Shown piece after piece: positions 47,286 through 60,100 of a stretch of DNA of 64,000 bases (position 1 is the stretch's first letter; each line of letters opens with the position of its first letter). This stretch comes from Hirudinaria manillensis (Eukaryota; Annelida; Clitellata; Hirudinida; Hirudinidae). A model generated the notes under the pieces. The model did not search any database. It worked only from the letters and a program-made list of their open reading frames with translations, and was not told the DNA's origin. The stretch spans positions 6,715,319-6,779,318 of the forward strand of contig CM067531.1 of the NCBI GenBank assembly GCA_034509925.1, in the 5' to 3' direction. The translations under genes and the position numbers were made by a program.

Positions 47286-50074
47286 GAGAGCAAGCGAAGA
47301 CCGTTTACCAAAACGTTCACATGGAAAGCCTGACACTTACCATCAACAGAATGCCAAAAGTTATGAAGATCGAATTTCACGTCTGGAGCAGACGTTAACT
47401 AAGATGTGTAAAGATATCAATTTATTGGTGGACAGGTGTGTTCCTTTGTTTAAAATTAGAAATAGCTGTCGTGTTCAATAACATATATTTGTCAAGTGGC
47501 CATTTAGTAGAAGAATTGGATTTATATATCAGAGAACTTCATGCTTATAATGAACTAAAAGATGTTGGCCAGATGCTTCTAGGGAAACTGGGTTTGTTGT
47601 CATTTGGAGATTTGTTGTTAAAGATGAAAACCATTTTATCAAATCTTCAATATTATGCAAGAACATATGCCAAAATAATTAGCAATACCTGCTGGTCTCA
47701 CAAACCATTTTCATAAAGCTACCTATTTTTCAACAAGAGACCTACGATTACATCTGTGCATAATAGATTCTACTAAATAGTTTTACACTAACAACATAGT
47801 TAAATTCTGGAATTCTCTTCCTAATGCCACTGTTAACTCCTACACCTATAATTTATTTGCATATCCTACAAAACAATTATGACTTTTCCTGATATACATG
47901 CAACTTGTTTAAGCTCTTTTTCTACCACTCATAGTTAGCTATTTCACTGCTGGATGGGCAAGCAGGTAAGAGGCACTTGTCCTCTGCTTGCACTGAAATA
48001 AATAAAATGAACATATGACATTAAGCACTATCTGGTTTATCTCTTGAAAGCAAGCAATCTAAAACAAAAAAATTGGAGTGGTTGAAATGTCAAAAAACTA
48101 ATATTGAAATTTAATTCTGACAATAGAATCTTGAGAAGAATTAATTATTGCTTATAATGATAAGAATCTAAATCAGATAACATCATATTGTCTAGAAGGC
48201 AAATATGAAGAATTTCTTAAACCTTTTAATAGCTTTGGAAGTTATGGCATCATCTTCATAAATCTAGCTAGTGATAAGTTATCAAATCACTATTTCCCTG
48301 ACCAAATATTAATATAGTTATTGATGCACCTTCATTGACTGATCTGTGAAATATAATGGCTTTCATATATTATGCATGCAATATTGAAACAACTTGAGCA
48401 AAGCATAAAGTTAATAAATATAATAAAAAACTACATAAAAACTTGCAAAGGCCTTTTTATATGCTACAGTACCAGAAATAATATTGACACACCTGTTTTA
48501 ACTTCTAATTAATCAGCATAGTTCACTGAAATTTTTGGCAATTAGGTAAACCTCTGTTTTGAACATTTTGAAAAATTTTGCTTCTAGTGGTTGTTATATA
48601 TGTAAATTACGCAACTGAGCAGAATTTTGGCTGCAAACAGCATTGTGACAGCTTTTATTTTAGGTTTGTTTTACATGCTAAAACTATTGTTTAAAGGAAT
48701 AAGAAATTAGATTTTAATGCCCACATGACAAAAGTCTGTCACTGGTTTAATTTCAGTAGTTATTTGAAATTCTGGATGAAGAGGCATGCACTGGAGTTGA
48801 ATGAGAAGATTCTAAAATGTAGAAATAGCATATATCTCTGGGTGTGTAGAGCAATTTAGGGCAGATCTCATTATTTTGGGGGATTTTTGTTCAGTTCACC
48901 TAAATGTTCTTAGCCAAATTGCTTGTAAATTATCTATCAGTTTGGATTCAATGAACTTGGTGTTTGATTAAACTGATTGGATTTCTGGGCTAATTTGTAA
49001 AAAATTGTGCTTTTATGTAGAATGGTCGAATTGATGGCTTTCCTACGAATGGTAAACATCATGTGTCTTAAATACCTTGCGTGCACTACCTCAAAGTGCC
49101 TCTGTGTGATGATGCTATATAAATGATAGTCAGCTCAGATGGGTGCATTTCTGCATGTGATGTTATTGGCACCAGTGGTAAAGTGTTGTGTTTTAAATCC
49201 AGATCGTACTATGATAAGAGACCTCGGGAAGGAACGCAATGTAAATGGAAGTGCCTCCTGATCTGCAAATGTGCTGCAGCAAGTAAACTTCAATCACAAT
49301 TACATAAAATCCTCATTTACTGGCAAACCAACAACTTGCAAAGCGATCCAACTCATAAATTAGATATTCGTTGTAATGATCAGCGAAAGTCTAACATCCT
49401 TGTAAATTAAAACAAATTGTTAAAAGGGCATTTAAAATATCTCTGGCATCCACACTTTTAAGCAAGATTTTTTTGTTTCCTAGGTGAAAACCTGAAATGA
49501 AATCTAAAACAATGCCTATCTTTACTCATGGAGGACTTTTTTCTAAGTTCTCTCAAACACTTTCACATTTTTGCAAAATTAGCGTGTGTGATTTTAGCAT
49601 GTTCATGTCCTGAGATACATCTACTTCATAGATAATCTATATAATTTTTAGTCTTTGATGTTTTTTGGCCAATTTTTTATGAAATTATATTATGAATTAT
49701 ATTAAATGAGAACACATATATTGCTAAATTCAAGAAGTTACCGAGAAATATGTAAAAATGCAAAGTGTATCTGTAAGCAATTTTTCTTTCCTTTGGGCGG
49801 AGACTTCTTCACTCACAGATTATCATAGTAAAAGTATTTTGTTGTGGTGTGATTAGAGATTTAGAAAATTGCTTGCTTTAATTCTTACTGGCTTAAGTTT
49901 TGTACTCTCATCATTTAAATTGTCCACTCATGAAATTGCTAAATACTTTACATTATTACACTTGTGTAAACTTTTATTGAGCTCATTTGTGATTTTATTT
50001 CATTTTCAGCCTGCTTACAAGAAACAACAACAAAGCAACTCTATGAAAGATATGGGTTGGACCTTTCAGATTAA
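47286..50074 (+). CDS. SWI5: DNA repair protein SWI5 homolog (partial, 5' exon missing)
   Basis: SWI5 pairs with SFR1 and stimulates RAD51 filament formation in homologous recombination. Exons: 47286-47435, 47497-47591, 50010-50074, with phases agreeing. Exon 1 here is polar and ends in a coiled coil (YEDRISRLEQTLTKMCKDIN). The next exons spell the conserved C-terminal domain: GHLVEELDLYIRELHAYNEL, KDVGQMLLGKLA, then TTKQLYERYGLDLSD and stop, matching the human end (HEYNDIKDVGQMLLGKLAV... TTKELYPEFGLDMND). The 2.4-kb second intron contains nothing I recognise. The start codon exon is upstream and not found. An AATAAA lies at 50132. Confidence 0.9.
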
Positions 50075-50131
50075 CAGTCAAATTTCTTGCAATGAATACT
50101 TCACTAAACAATTGTTTAGCGTTCAGTAATT

Positions 50132-50137
50132 AATAAA
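50132..50137 (+). terminator. Probable poly(A) signal of SWI5
   Basis: AATAAA 58 bp past the SWI5 stop and 118 bp before the stop of the convergent G gamma gene. Confidence 0.45.
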
Positions 50138-50254
50138 AATTGTTTTGGTGTTCGTCAATAGTTACAATTACCGGTAATGTCATCAGGTAAAGTACTTAAT
50201 GTATTAAATACTGACTTATTTACTAATCCGTGGACCTCTGTTGCCGTGGACTCG

Positions 50255-50467
50255 TCATATGATGGAGCAGCTACTCTTTTCTTTGAATGGGTTGTCGTTC
50301 TGTTTGGCGAATCCCTTCATAAGCACGTCTTCGTCTTGTCTCTGTTGACAAAATTTCATAATCTCCGCAATGGATTCCGAGACAGTGATGCGATGCACTG
50401 CGGCCTCGATGCGTAACTGTTCGACAAGTTGTCTTTGGGCCTGGATTCCTTCTTGGAATTTGCTCAT
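50255..50467 (-). CDS. G protein subunit gamma, intronless coding region
   Basis: 70 residues beginning MSKFQEGIQAQRQLVEQLRI and containing HRITVSESIAEIMKFCQ. It ends NPFKEKSSCSII, a CaaX prenylation box with Cys at -4. Length, the N-terminal helix that coils with G beta, and the NPF-EKSSC end are diagnostic of heterotrimeric G gamma subunits (compare Drosophila Ggamma1, NPFREKSSC). A C-terminal Ile predicts farnesylation or geranylgeranylation ambiguously. The gene is convergent with SWI5 and about 180 bp from its stop codon. Many G gamma genes have an intron within the coding region, so the single-exon form is mildly notable; a 5' UTR intron is possible. A second frame over 50690-50271 is a shadow. 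Confidence 0.93.
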   Translation of the reverse strand: MSKFQEGIQAQRQLVEQLRIEAAVHRITVSESIAEIMKFCQQRQDEDVLMKGFAKQNDNPFKEKSSCSII

Positions 50468-51379
50468 CTTTCAGCAATTTTCTGCCAGTCGAACGATCGA
50501 TGTCTGACGATATGCGGTGGGGTCCTTTATTATAATGCGGACTCCTGGAGAGGTTAAAATTGGATTTTCGGGCTGGACGAATATAGTCTGATTTAATGTA
50601 CTTGTATTTATTCAAGTGCCACAAATAAAAGATAATCATTGTATCCCTATAAGAGGGTCTTCCATATAATTTATCTGTTTTCGCACGCAAAATTCCTCAC
50701 GGCTTGACTCATCTGCATTTTGCCGCCAATAAGATGTTTTGCTGTCATTTAATTTATTAAGCTTGAATTTGCGCAAATATGTCTTTTGGTCGACCCTCCT
50801 CCTCCCTTATTCAAATAAGTCCACCTCTATCCCCTCGAATGTCTTTTATGGACAGCCCCAATCAAATAATTTGCTGGTTCAAATAATTTGGTTCAAGGAA
50901 AAGATTTACTAACTTAAAAAATATATCAAACTCAATCTTTATCAGAAACTAAGAAAAATGACCACAAGATAAATTCTCAAGGAAATTTTACTCGCCGAGA
51001 TTTCTTCAAATCTTATATATCTCCTACAATTCTTCGGTTGGAATCTTAGGCCCTTCCGTATTTATTTGTTTATTTTATTTTTAATCTCAAAACGATCGAA
51101 GGGCCAAATCCTCTACACGATCGGGAAGAACACAGTAAAGAACGAATCTAACTTTTTGGCGAATTAAATAAGAAAGTGGGAGGGGGAAGTTTAAGCTCGG
51201 TAACAGATAATAAATTGTCGAAGTTCTTTATATTTATGATTTTGATTGAGATTGAGCCTGTGAATTGCAGAGTTAAAGGGGTTTGCTGGGACAATATGAG
51301 CCGGTTTGCAGAAGTGCTTAGAGATTTCATATCGGAAATTGTTTGTTTTGGGTTTGTAACTATGGCTTCAGGTTCTGGG
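50468..51379. other. G gamma upstream region, no gene seen
   Basis: The promoter and any 5' UTR exon of the G gamma gene should be here. ORFs at 51148-51388 on both strands show no family features. Confidence 0.35.
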
Positions 51380-51409
51380 ATAGTTTGATCGGTTGAGAAG
51401 GATGGACAT

Positions 51410-51720
51410 TTTGATGTGAATAAGACTATTTTGTAAATTGAAGCACGAGATCAGCCATTAGACGGCATTTTCCAAAGTAGGCAGATTTAGTATTCTGAGT
51501 CTTTTTAGGTAGGAATGGTGTGCTAGTGTGGGGATGGCCTTTGTGAACCTCTTTTGGATTTGTTCTATCCTCTTGCTTCTTGAGAAGATTCCTTACAGGA
51601 GAGCTGTATTCCTCTATAGGTCTTACATAGATATCAAATACTCTTTTTAGAATATCTTGGTTTCTTGAAAAAAAGATGAGAGGATCAGTTTAGATATTAC
51701 TGCTGCTTTTTTGGTGTTAT
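51410..51720 (-). pseudogene. LINE reverse transcriptase C-terminal remnant
   Basis: On minus, one frame reads DIYVRPIEEYSSPV, matching the YVRPxLEYxSPVW motif near the end of LINE reverse transcriptases. A shifted frame continues RSKRIEQIQKRFTKAIP and SYLKRLRI, and further on CLMADLVLQF resembles the RRLRxDLxxxF end. At least two frameshifts separate these blocks, so the copy is dead. Confidence 0.65.
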
Positions 51721-53437
51721 TGTCAATATGTTTTTTCAAAATGGAGAGGAATCAATGAACACCCACGATCCCGAATTGTGCCAACGCTAGACAGCCTGTG
51801 GTTGTTTATTCAATATTCACATGGGGTAAAACTTTTTCGAATCAATGAAAGATCGAATTTAGGAAGTAATTCAAAGAAAAATGGTGACAAAACATACTAC
51901 TGACTTTATTTATTTTATATTTTCTGGCCAGAAAGTAAAGATGTTTGTTCCATACAAAGTTCGCTGATTTTCGTTTTTTCCTACCATTATTTCCAGTTTT
52001 TTTCTCAAATTACAAAATATGGTTGTCTGAATTAAATGAAATTAACATCTCTTAGTAGCTAATGAGCTAATTGCTTACCATAGCAATGGTCAAAAAAGTG
52101 AGCCCGAAACCGATATCTTTGACTATCAACTTCTTCTATGGAAATGTCTCAAGTCTTCTACCACGCGATATATGCACGCAAATTCAGGCATTGTCTAGAG
52201 CGGTTTCTTATCTCTTCTTCATTAGCCGACCCAGAAAGCTGAGCCTCGGTGGCATGACAAACAAGCCCCGAACCTTACAGATTTCTTGAATGCTTGGCGA
52301 CATCCTCTTATCTATCAAAAGATACTCCACGTTTTCTATCTTAATCTGACAATTAAGAGCTCCAGCCATTTTTTATTCATGTCTGAGGTTTGTTAAAGAA
52401 CTTAAAGATATAAACATTTGGGCATTTTACGCCAAATCACGAACTCATCCGCCATCATCACTTTGGATTTTGTTGAAATTGGGCTCAGTTATTAAACTAA
52501 ATGGAGAAATTTAAAAAAAAAATAAAAATTTTGATTTTGCTGGTAGTTCGGTGTCAGAATTATGCGTCATCGAAAACATATCTGGCATCAACACAGAATC
52601 AACCTATTGCGCACAAAGGCAGGCTCTATCGATCGAACAGCAAAGGCATAGTTCAGTGATTGGCAAATGTCCGTTCCGGATTGTTTACTTCCAAATTTAA
52701 CAAGTTAGGTGGTGATCTCTCTGTTTACAAAATTTTTTAATGTGAGTTTAATGACATGGGAGCTCTACTGATATCTGTTTCTTAGATAACGTTAAAATAG
52801 ACGCGTTTCAAAAGAATCTTCTTAGGTGCAAGTGAAGTATGCTTATCCTGCTTATGGGAAAAGGTTGGTAAAATGATTATTTGGAAATTATTTAATTTCT
52901 AAATTACTCAAACCCCAGGACAAACTCAGAATATTTTTTTTAAATTAACAACAAATTTACTTAAATAACTACATGAAACTATATTCACATCTTATTGAAG
53001 AAGAACCCGTGTTCGATGAAATCCTCAAGCCACTTCAGAGTTATGATGATGCCTGGGCCACTTACAAAATTGAGTAACTACCCTATAACCACATAGTCAT
53101 CCCACAGCTAGCCGGCTATGTAGTAAAATGGTTAACTGATTAAAGCAATGGCTGAGCGCCTGAATTTGCTGGCGAGCTAGCTGAAATCGGAGGAAACAAT
53201 TTTTTTTTAGCACGTAACGTAAATCTTGACCTGTCAATGGCAAAACTTAAATGTTCTTATGACTAAATTTATTTATAAATTTTTTTTCAATGTAAAATAA
53301 CGTGCTGTAAAATTTTTGTAAAGATTTCTTGAGCTACTATTTTTACTTGTCTAGTATTTATTGGATTTTGTTAAAAAAGGCGCATAATTCATATCATGAA
53401 TTTTTTGATAAATGAATGGGTTTTTTAAGTTTTTCTT
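51721..53437. other. Intergenic, nothing identified
   Basis: AT-rich sequence with short chance ORFs and no recognised gene or repeat. Confidence 0.35.
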
Positions 53438-54094
53438 TTACGACTTGGAAATATTAATCAATAGCATAACCGCTTTGAGTTCAAAAATTTGTCGAATTAT
53501 AGGAGATGACAAGGCCAATTTTATATATTCCACGATCCATGTGATTCCTCGGGACGCCTCTTTTGGTTTGAAAACGTATTCTGCTTGCTTCCACTGCTTA
53601 CAGTGCTGATTCACCATATTTTCCAAATGATTGGAATTAGTCTGGGAGCATCTCCTGCACACCAGATAAGGAACTCCGGTGCCCAGAAGATGATAATCTC
53701 CTGCTTAATCATTCTATGACCAACTTGGTTTTTTTGTCCTTTATGTGGGCGGCCACATCGAAGGTTATAGTTATCAGTTGCATTGCCTGAATATCCAACT
53801 TTCAACAGTAGCATGCAACGATCGTTCGTTGAAAACTTGGATGAGAATTTCCGATGGATTTTTTGAGAGAGCGTCTGCTTTTGGAGCATCGGTTGTTGAA
53901 CTTCTGAATTTGCATGGGCTCTTAAAAAGTTTGCTGTTGCTGTCTGATACTTTTTGAACCTGATCCTGTACGCGACCAGGATCAGAAACCTTTCTTTTGA
54001 TTTCGGTCCATAAGATCGGAGAGATTTTCTTTTTCGTCTTCCCTAGTAAACTTCTTGCGTTTCTCGCATCAGAATTTTTCTTTGTCGCCTGAAC
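53438..54094 (-). pseudogene. Unrecognised decayed coding sequence with zinc-finger-like pattern
   Basis: On minus, 54094 to about 53770 is open for over 100 codons (SDARNARSLLGKTKKKISPI ...). A second frame (53889-53611) and then a third (53662-53438) carry CGRPHKGQKNQVGH and CRRCSQTNSNHLENMVNQHC. The last fits a C2H2-like C-x2-C ... H-x3/5-C arrangement. Breaks between frames suggest a mobile element or retrogene in decay. No family is recognised. Confidence 0.3.
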
Positions 54095-57000
54095 AGTTCG
54101 CCAAAAAAATTTGAATTCAGATTTTTCTAAAAAGGTTCTGAAAATGGCTTCTGTGAATGAATTTAACTAATCGTCCTTTATTATTCTTTTCAACTCATTC
54201 CCGAGCAAATGCTTTGTTCGAACTCTTTCTTCACCAGCTTTCCATTTCCTCGGGAACTTGATCTTGGTCTTGGAAAATTACATCAAAAACAAATTAAAAT
54301 TCATGTTCGTAATAGGTGCCAATATTACCAGCATGGCTTAAGGAAACAGCAAGAGGTTTTTGCAACAGGAGATTCGGAAGCAATTCTGCAATGATCTGGG
54401 GAGGATATTTAACTTTCAACTTTTCTTTGGTGATTTCTTTGAAACGAAATGCTTAAATTGAAAGAGGAAATGATTAAAAAATAGTTAATAAAGATGAACA
54501 ATGAATAAAATTAACGATGCCCCTTTGAAACAACCCATCGATAAAATAGCCCAAGGCCTGTCAAAATAGATTGTCCATAAAATAGCCCAAGATTAAAAAA
54601 AATGGTTTTGATCAATCATTTAATATGGCACATTAAAATTAAATTAAATCAAATTTCTAAAGTGTCATCGAGCAATTAAAACGTCTAATAAAAGACGAAT
54701 TTCTAGATTATGAAAATTTAAAATCCAATATTATGGATATATTATGAATATATATTCCCCATTTCTCATTGTTGTTACTCTAAACTATGAAAGAAATTAA
54801 ACCTTACAAAGAGAGAGCACTGCCACCTAGTGATGGATTTCGCAAACTTAAAGTAAGAATAATATCGGAAAATCTGATATTTTTATATTTATATATCCGC
54901 TATTTATTTTGTAGCAAGAAAACGTGATAAATATTATTTAAGCTATTAATGATTTTTTTATTTAGATTAGTATATCAGGTGTTTGTTAATTAGACGTAGT
55001 TGTGGTTATCACTGTACTCCTATAGTTATTATTGTTTTGTTATCATCACCTCACTATTTCAATTCTTTTGTTCTCTGGCATGTTGTTTGTGGACGATGTT
55101 TATGTACTATGCCTAGAATTTATTGTTATATATAATTTAAGAAAGGCCGGTAGATACAAGAACAAATACATTGATGAACAGATTTAAATAAAAGATTAAC
55201 AGATTTAGAGTAGTAAACTTTAAATGGCTGACTAATAAAATATGAATGAACTAAAGATAAAACAATGAATTCAAATATTGATTTGCCAGAGATTATTGTG
55301 TGATTCACTGGGTCGCTTACATTTATGTATTTATTAATTACGTACAATTACAATTTCCATTAATTCCAGTATCAAAATATTAAAATAATTTCAATTTTTA
55401 AATAAATATTTTGAAAAATTCGAAAATATCGGGTATTTTAGACTTGAAAGTATCAGATATATCAGATATGTATCGGATATGTATCATGGATATATATCAC
55501 GCCTATATATGGACTGCTCAGTTTCCAAGGCAGTTACAGAATTGCGTGCCGCTGAAGATCTAGAAAACTAATTTAGGGTGACTAATTGTTGTATTATTCC
55601 ACAATGTCGATTTAATGTATCTTTTGATTTAAAACACTTTTTAAAAATAATATTTATCGGGATATTTACAATTGGGGTGCCGAAATTATGATTGTATTAA
55701 ATTAATGGAATGATAAATTAATAGAGAACTGTCATATTGTGTATCACATTGACCCTTTGCTGAATTGATAAAATGAAGTTGAATTTTAATGCGTGACCAA
55801 GACAAAACAATGGTTTCAGCGCAAATTTCAAAAACTGAATATTTAATTTAAATCTATTTTTATTATTAATTCATTTTATTTATTTATAAATGATTTGTCA
55901 CATTCTAAATGCTTCCTATACCTATATGTATAAATAAAATGCCAAAATTGGGATTTTGCAAAAATAATAAATTCTATAAAAAAAGGTATCGTAAAACTAT
56001 GCTCTTAAAAAATACGCTGACCTCTGTTAAGACGAAACACCATTTAATCTGTTTATGAAACACTGGTTGATCTCAGCCAACATCGGAAAAATCAAGCAGT
56101 ATAATCCCTAAGACTCGGCTGGCTTGGGCCAAACTCAAACTATTTTTATCCTATTGTAATAGTATATAATAATTGGGCATGGAAAAGATAAGAGCCAAAT
56201 AAGACAATATTTAAATAAGTCAAGCACTCTTAGATTGGAAATATTTTGTAGTGGATAAGGTGAGTCCAGCCATTTCAGACATACATGTATTGCAATCTAA
56301 TTAATTTGAAAGATGAAGATAATTTGTAAGCGCTTCTAAAGTTGCTAAGCTACACTTGCTGATAAATTTGTGACATTATAAAGCAGTGGTTGAAAATTTC
56401 CGATTTCTTCAGATTGTTTTAGCTTAATTGTGGAATAGGCCCTCACATTCAGTCGTGGTTTCAAATGGATTCAGCGCTCTTGGAGCCTATTTTTGCGGCA
56501 GCAGGATAGGATTTTGCAAATTTAAACATTAAATGCAATTTTTGTAAATGCTTCTTTCTTAGCATATTGCGAAAATTCTGGATTCCGTTCGAGTACTCGA
56601 CTACAGTCCAATGTCTAACCCTCTCCAAAATGTTTAACTGCCTCCACTGGGTTTTGAATAGTATTTTGGGGATTTGTGCTTATCCAAAGTTTGAACGACA
56701 ACAAAGCATCGCCAATGACATGCTCCATTTTGATGCCAGATTTAATCTTGAGATTTATAATTTTTTATACATTTCCCTCGGGGATTCCGGTAAAAATTTT
56801 GATATGATGGACCGAGAATAACATGGAAGTTTTTTTAATTAATAAAAATAGTGAAATGCAGTCAATACAAAAAATTAAATAAATTGTAAAAATGTCCTTC
56901 CCGCTCCTACTGACGTCCATTTTTGGATCTAAGTGACTTACAACTAAAATGAAACAGGTGGCTTTTGTGTTCGCTTATTTTTCTTTTACTGCTTGTTCAT

Positions 57001-57149
57001 TTTGCTTTGTTGAACTGGAATATTATTATCAGAAAAGAATTAATGTGCTTTTGATGATGAATATAATATTCATTTAAAATGCATAATTCCATTTTATGCT
57101 TTTTAACAATAAAACATGTTAATCCTTTTGTACCTTGTTTGTTGCAGCC
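54095..57149. other. Upstream region of the Ig gene, with an interspersed repeat
   Basis: 54850-55040 is similar in the same orientation to 61030-61260 (AGCAAGAAAACGTGATAAAT-like, then GTTGTGGTTATCACTGTACTC-like). A short tandem copy of ATAAAATAGCCCAAG occurs at 54541 and 54578. The 5' UTR of the Ig gene must end with an acceptor at 57147. No coding exon is firmly seen. Confidence 0.4.
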
Positions 57150-60100
57150 ATGCAGAGGTATTACTACTCACCAAGATTATTATTTTTTATTGCTGCGATC
57201 CAGTTTTCATGCCACTCAGAAGGTAATTCTATGGTTTCTTCTTTTACAAAAATGCTTGCATAAAACACATACATAAAACACATATGTAAATGTTTTATTT
57301 GATTTATTAAATATATTTTTTACCTTAATGAATTCAAAGTAAAAGCTTAATTTCAAAGCCAGAGAGATTATCTCTTTCTCAAAGTTTTTCAGATCCAAAA
57401 TCGTCGGAATTTGTTGGCCCGAGCCCATCATGTCCCGCTAGATGTAATTGTCCGGCCCGGCCGCCGCTTGCCATTCAAAAATCCAGCCCGCTTCGGCCTG
57501 CTAGAATCGTGCATCCCGTAGAATATCTTAATATTCACGCCTAGCTTAAAGTCTGGCACGCAAAATTATGTTTAAAAGAACTATTAAAATGCAAAAAATA
57601 ACAGTGCATTTATTGCTTCTGGAGTTAAATTGGTCCTCCATTCATTGTAGACAATCGATAATTTTCCGATAAATCCATAAGCATCAAACAATTTGATAAA
57701 TTATGTCATCTTATTTGTCCATCTTATATGCCATATTTCAAGACATCCTGTTGAATTTGAACTGATTTAAGTGCTTAGAAATTTAGAATATAATGGCCCA
57801 CTTTGAATTACTGAACGCCGGCCCGCTCATTTGCCTGAAGCCGACGGTCTCTATTTTGTTTTTCCTGTGTATAACCTCGTAGAATTATTCAAAAACTTTA
57901 AAGGCTTCATAGATTAAGTTCTTTAAGGAAAATCTGTAAGTTCAGATAATTCTATCGAAGATTTCTGTCGTTCTCTTACATTTTTGCGAGTGTTTAAGTC
58001 TCTGAGTTCATCACATATGGAAATGCTTTAAAAACTTAAAAATGTTCAAATAACCTGAAGTAATATTTCGACTTTGCAGCCTGACTGAACTCAACAAACC
58101 ATTTTTCTAAAGGACTTTCTCAATAAATTTTTCAAATGAGAAATTCTTGAATAAGTCTTTAGAACTTGAGAAAGTTCGAATATCTTTAAAGGAAAGGAAT
58201 AAGCTTACTTGGTGTAAAATATTTCTAAAAATTGATATTAAGTCAATGATATTAAGATAATAAAAATAATTTAATAGATCTCACGTGTCCAATTACGTGC
58301 CATCGAGCTCCTACGATCATCGAAGGTCCTCCTAGAGTCCTTTATTTCAATTCCGGCAGCAGAGTGACGTTACATTGTAAAGCATCTGGTTACCCACTCC
58401 CAAGGTAAAATTTTATGGTCAATAAATTAAAGAAATTAATTTTTTTTTGAAAATTTCAAAATTGAAAGGCTTTCTTGGTATATTAATGATATCGAGCTCA
58501 CCCAGAAAGAACTACAGATGCGATCCCACCAATTAAAACATTCCAATTACTCATCTCTCCTAATACTGAATACAAAATCCTTAAACGAAATGAACAAGAT
58601 TTTTTGTAATGCCTACAATGAAGAAGGCTTAGCGATGTCCAACGTATCCATTTTGACACAGGCAGGTAATAATTCATTTCGTGGATGTTTAATCACTTCT
58701 TTTTAACAGATGTCTATTTGTTAGAATATTATTAATTTTTAAAAGGATCGCCTGTAATAACTCAGTGGCTCGGAATAGAGTGAACACGCAGGAAAGGGGC
58801 TAAATTTTGTCTGTAAAAATCTTTATCCAAGAGAATAATTTCATGAAATATTTTTGCCTTCTTTTTGTGGTTATTCAGTTTTAACATTGTCCACGAGAAA
58901 AGGGGCATCCTTAGGCGCTCTTTTTTCAAACACAATCGTAATAAGTTTTCGTTACGAATGCCACAATGTTGCAGTTTATCTACCAACATCCCGTCAATAA
59001 TTGATTGAGTCAAAAAGTCTTGGCTAGGTCCAGAAACACTCCCGTTTCATGATTTGACATGCTCCAAAAAACGGGGCAGTTTTGATCGGATAAGTGATAT
59101 GGGCATGAAGGTCGAGTGATGGTATTTAAAGCCCGAACTGGCCACCGTTGATGATTGAAATCTTTCCGCAAATGGTGTTATTTTAAATTGATTTTTCAAA
59201 ATAAAAAAACTTAGAAAGTGTCATAGAGCTTATAACCTGTAGCTAAAAATCTGTTATCATGAGACATTGGAGTCATTATGGTTGGCATCACCTGGTGAGG
59301 GAAAATCACGCCAAAAATTATGGCGAGCCACGCATGAAAGCTTTAAACATTTTAGGAAGCATTTTTTATGTAGATGTATTATATTTCATAACTTCAATTG
59401 ATTTCATATTTTTAGTATTGAAAGAAGAACAGTTGCACAAATCCGTGTACAATGTGACTGTGGCCCTAGGGCGTTCGTTGATATTACAGTGCGGACACGT
59501 TACAAGTCTGCCTCCTCCCTCCTTCATTTGGTTCACGGTAGAATCGACGAAACCAAATTTAAATGCTCAACCCGTTCAATATAACGAACAGATTACTGTG
59601 AATGAGAAAGGTCAGTTAAATGACAAACTGAGTTTAATTTTATATTTAGGTTTGTAGTTAGGCGATTAACTTTGTGATTTAGCTCCGCGATAATAGTAAG
59701 TAGCAACCGTTAAAGGCAAAAGTAAGTTTTGCTTTATTAAATCGGATATATTTATCATCCGAAAACACAGATTTTAAACAAGATCTCCTCGGCTCACTCG
59801 GCATTACATATTGAATCATTTTATGGTTTTTCTAAGTTTTATCCACGGATGAAGCGGAAGCTATCAACTTATAGGTGAAATGACGACAAGTCCTTCCTAT
59901 AAAAGCGGAGTTTTGAGGAATCTCGATGCTCACAAGAGCTTTTCATGGGCTTTTGAGATATTTCTAATAATTTAAAAATTATGTTAAGACTTGTCTGGAA
60001 TGCCTCAGCCTAGAGCCTGGATTTCCCAATATTTTTTCATGAAAGTTTTGCAACGCAATTCAATTATATGTAAAAAGTTTGAAGCCGGACTTGATTGCAG

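Noticed and set aside
47204-47398. ORF covering the first recognised SWI5 exon
   Set aside because: Wrong frame; the frame that joins to the SWI5 domain in phase is RASEDRLPKR... ending in the YEDRISRLEQ coiled coil.
50271-50690. 139-residue minus ORF overlapping G gamma
   Set aside because: It is out of frame with the G gamma coding sequence, which has diagnostic motifs; no own features.
56567-56821. 84-residue ORF upstream of the Ig gene
   Set aside because: No family match. An alternative frame from an acceptor at about 56562 is short and ends in a stop. Not supportable as a gene or as part of the Ig gene.
59259-59657. 132-residue ORF read as a complete protein
   Set aside because: Only 59416-59610 is exon (Ig2, first half); the rest is intron read-through.
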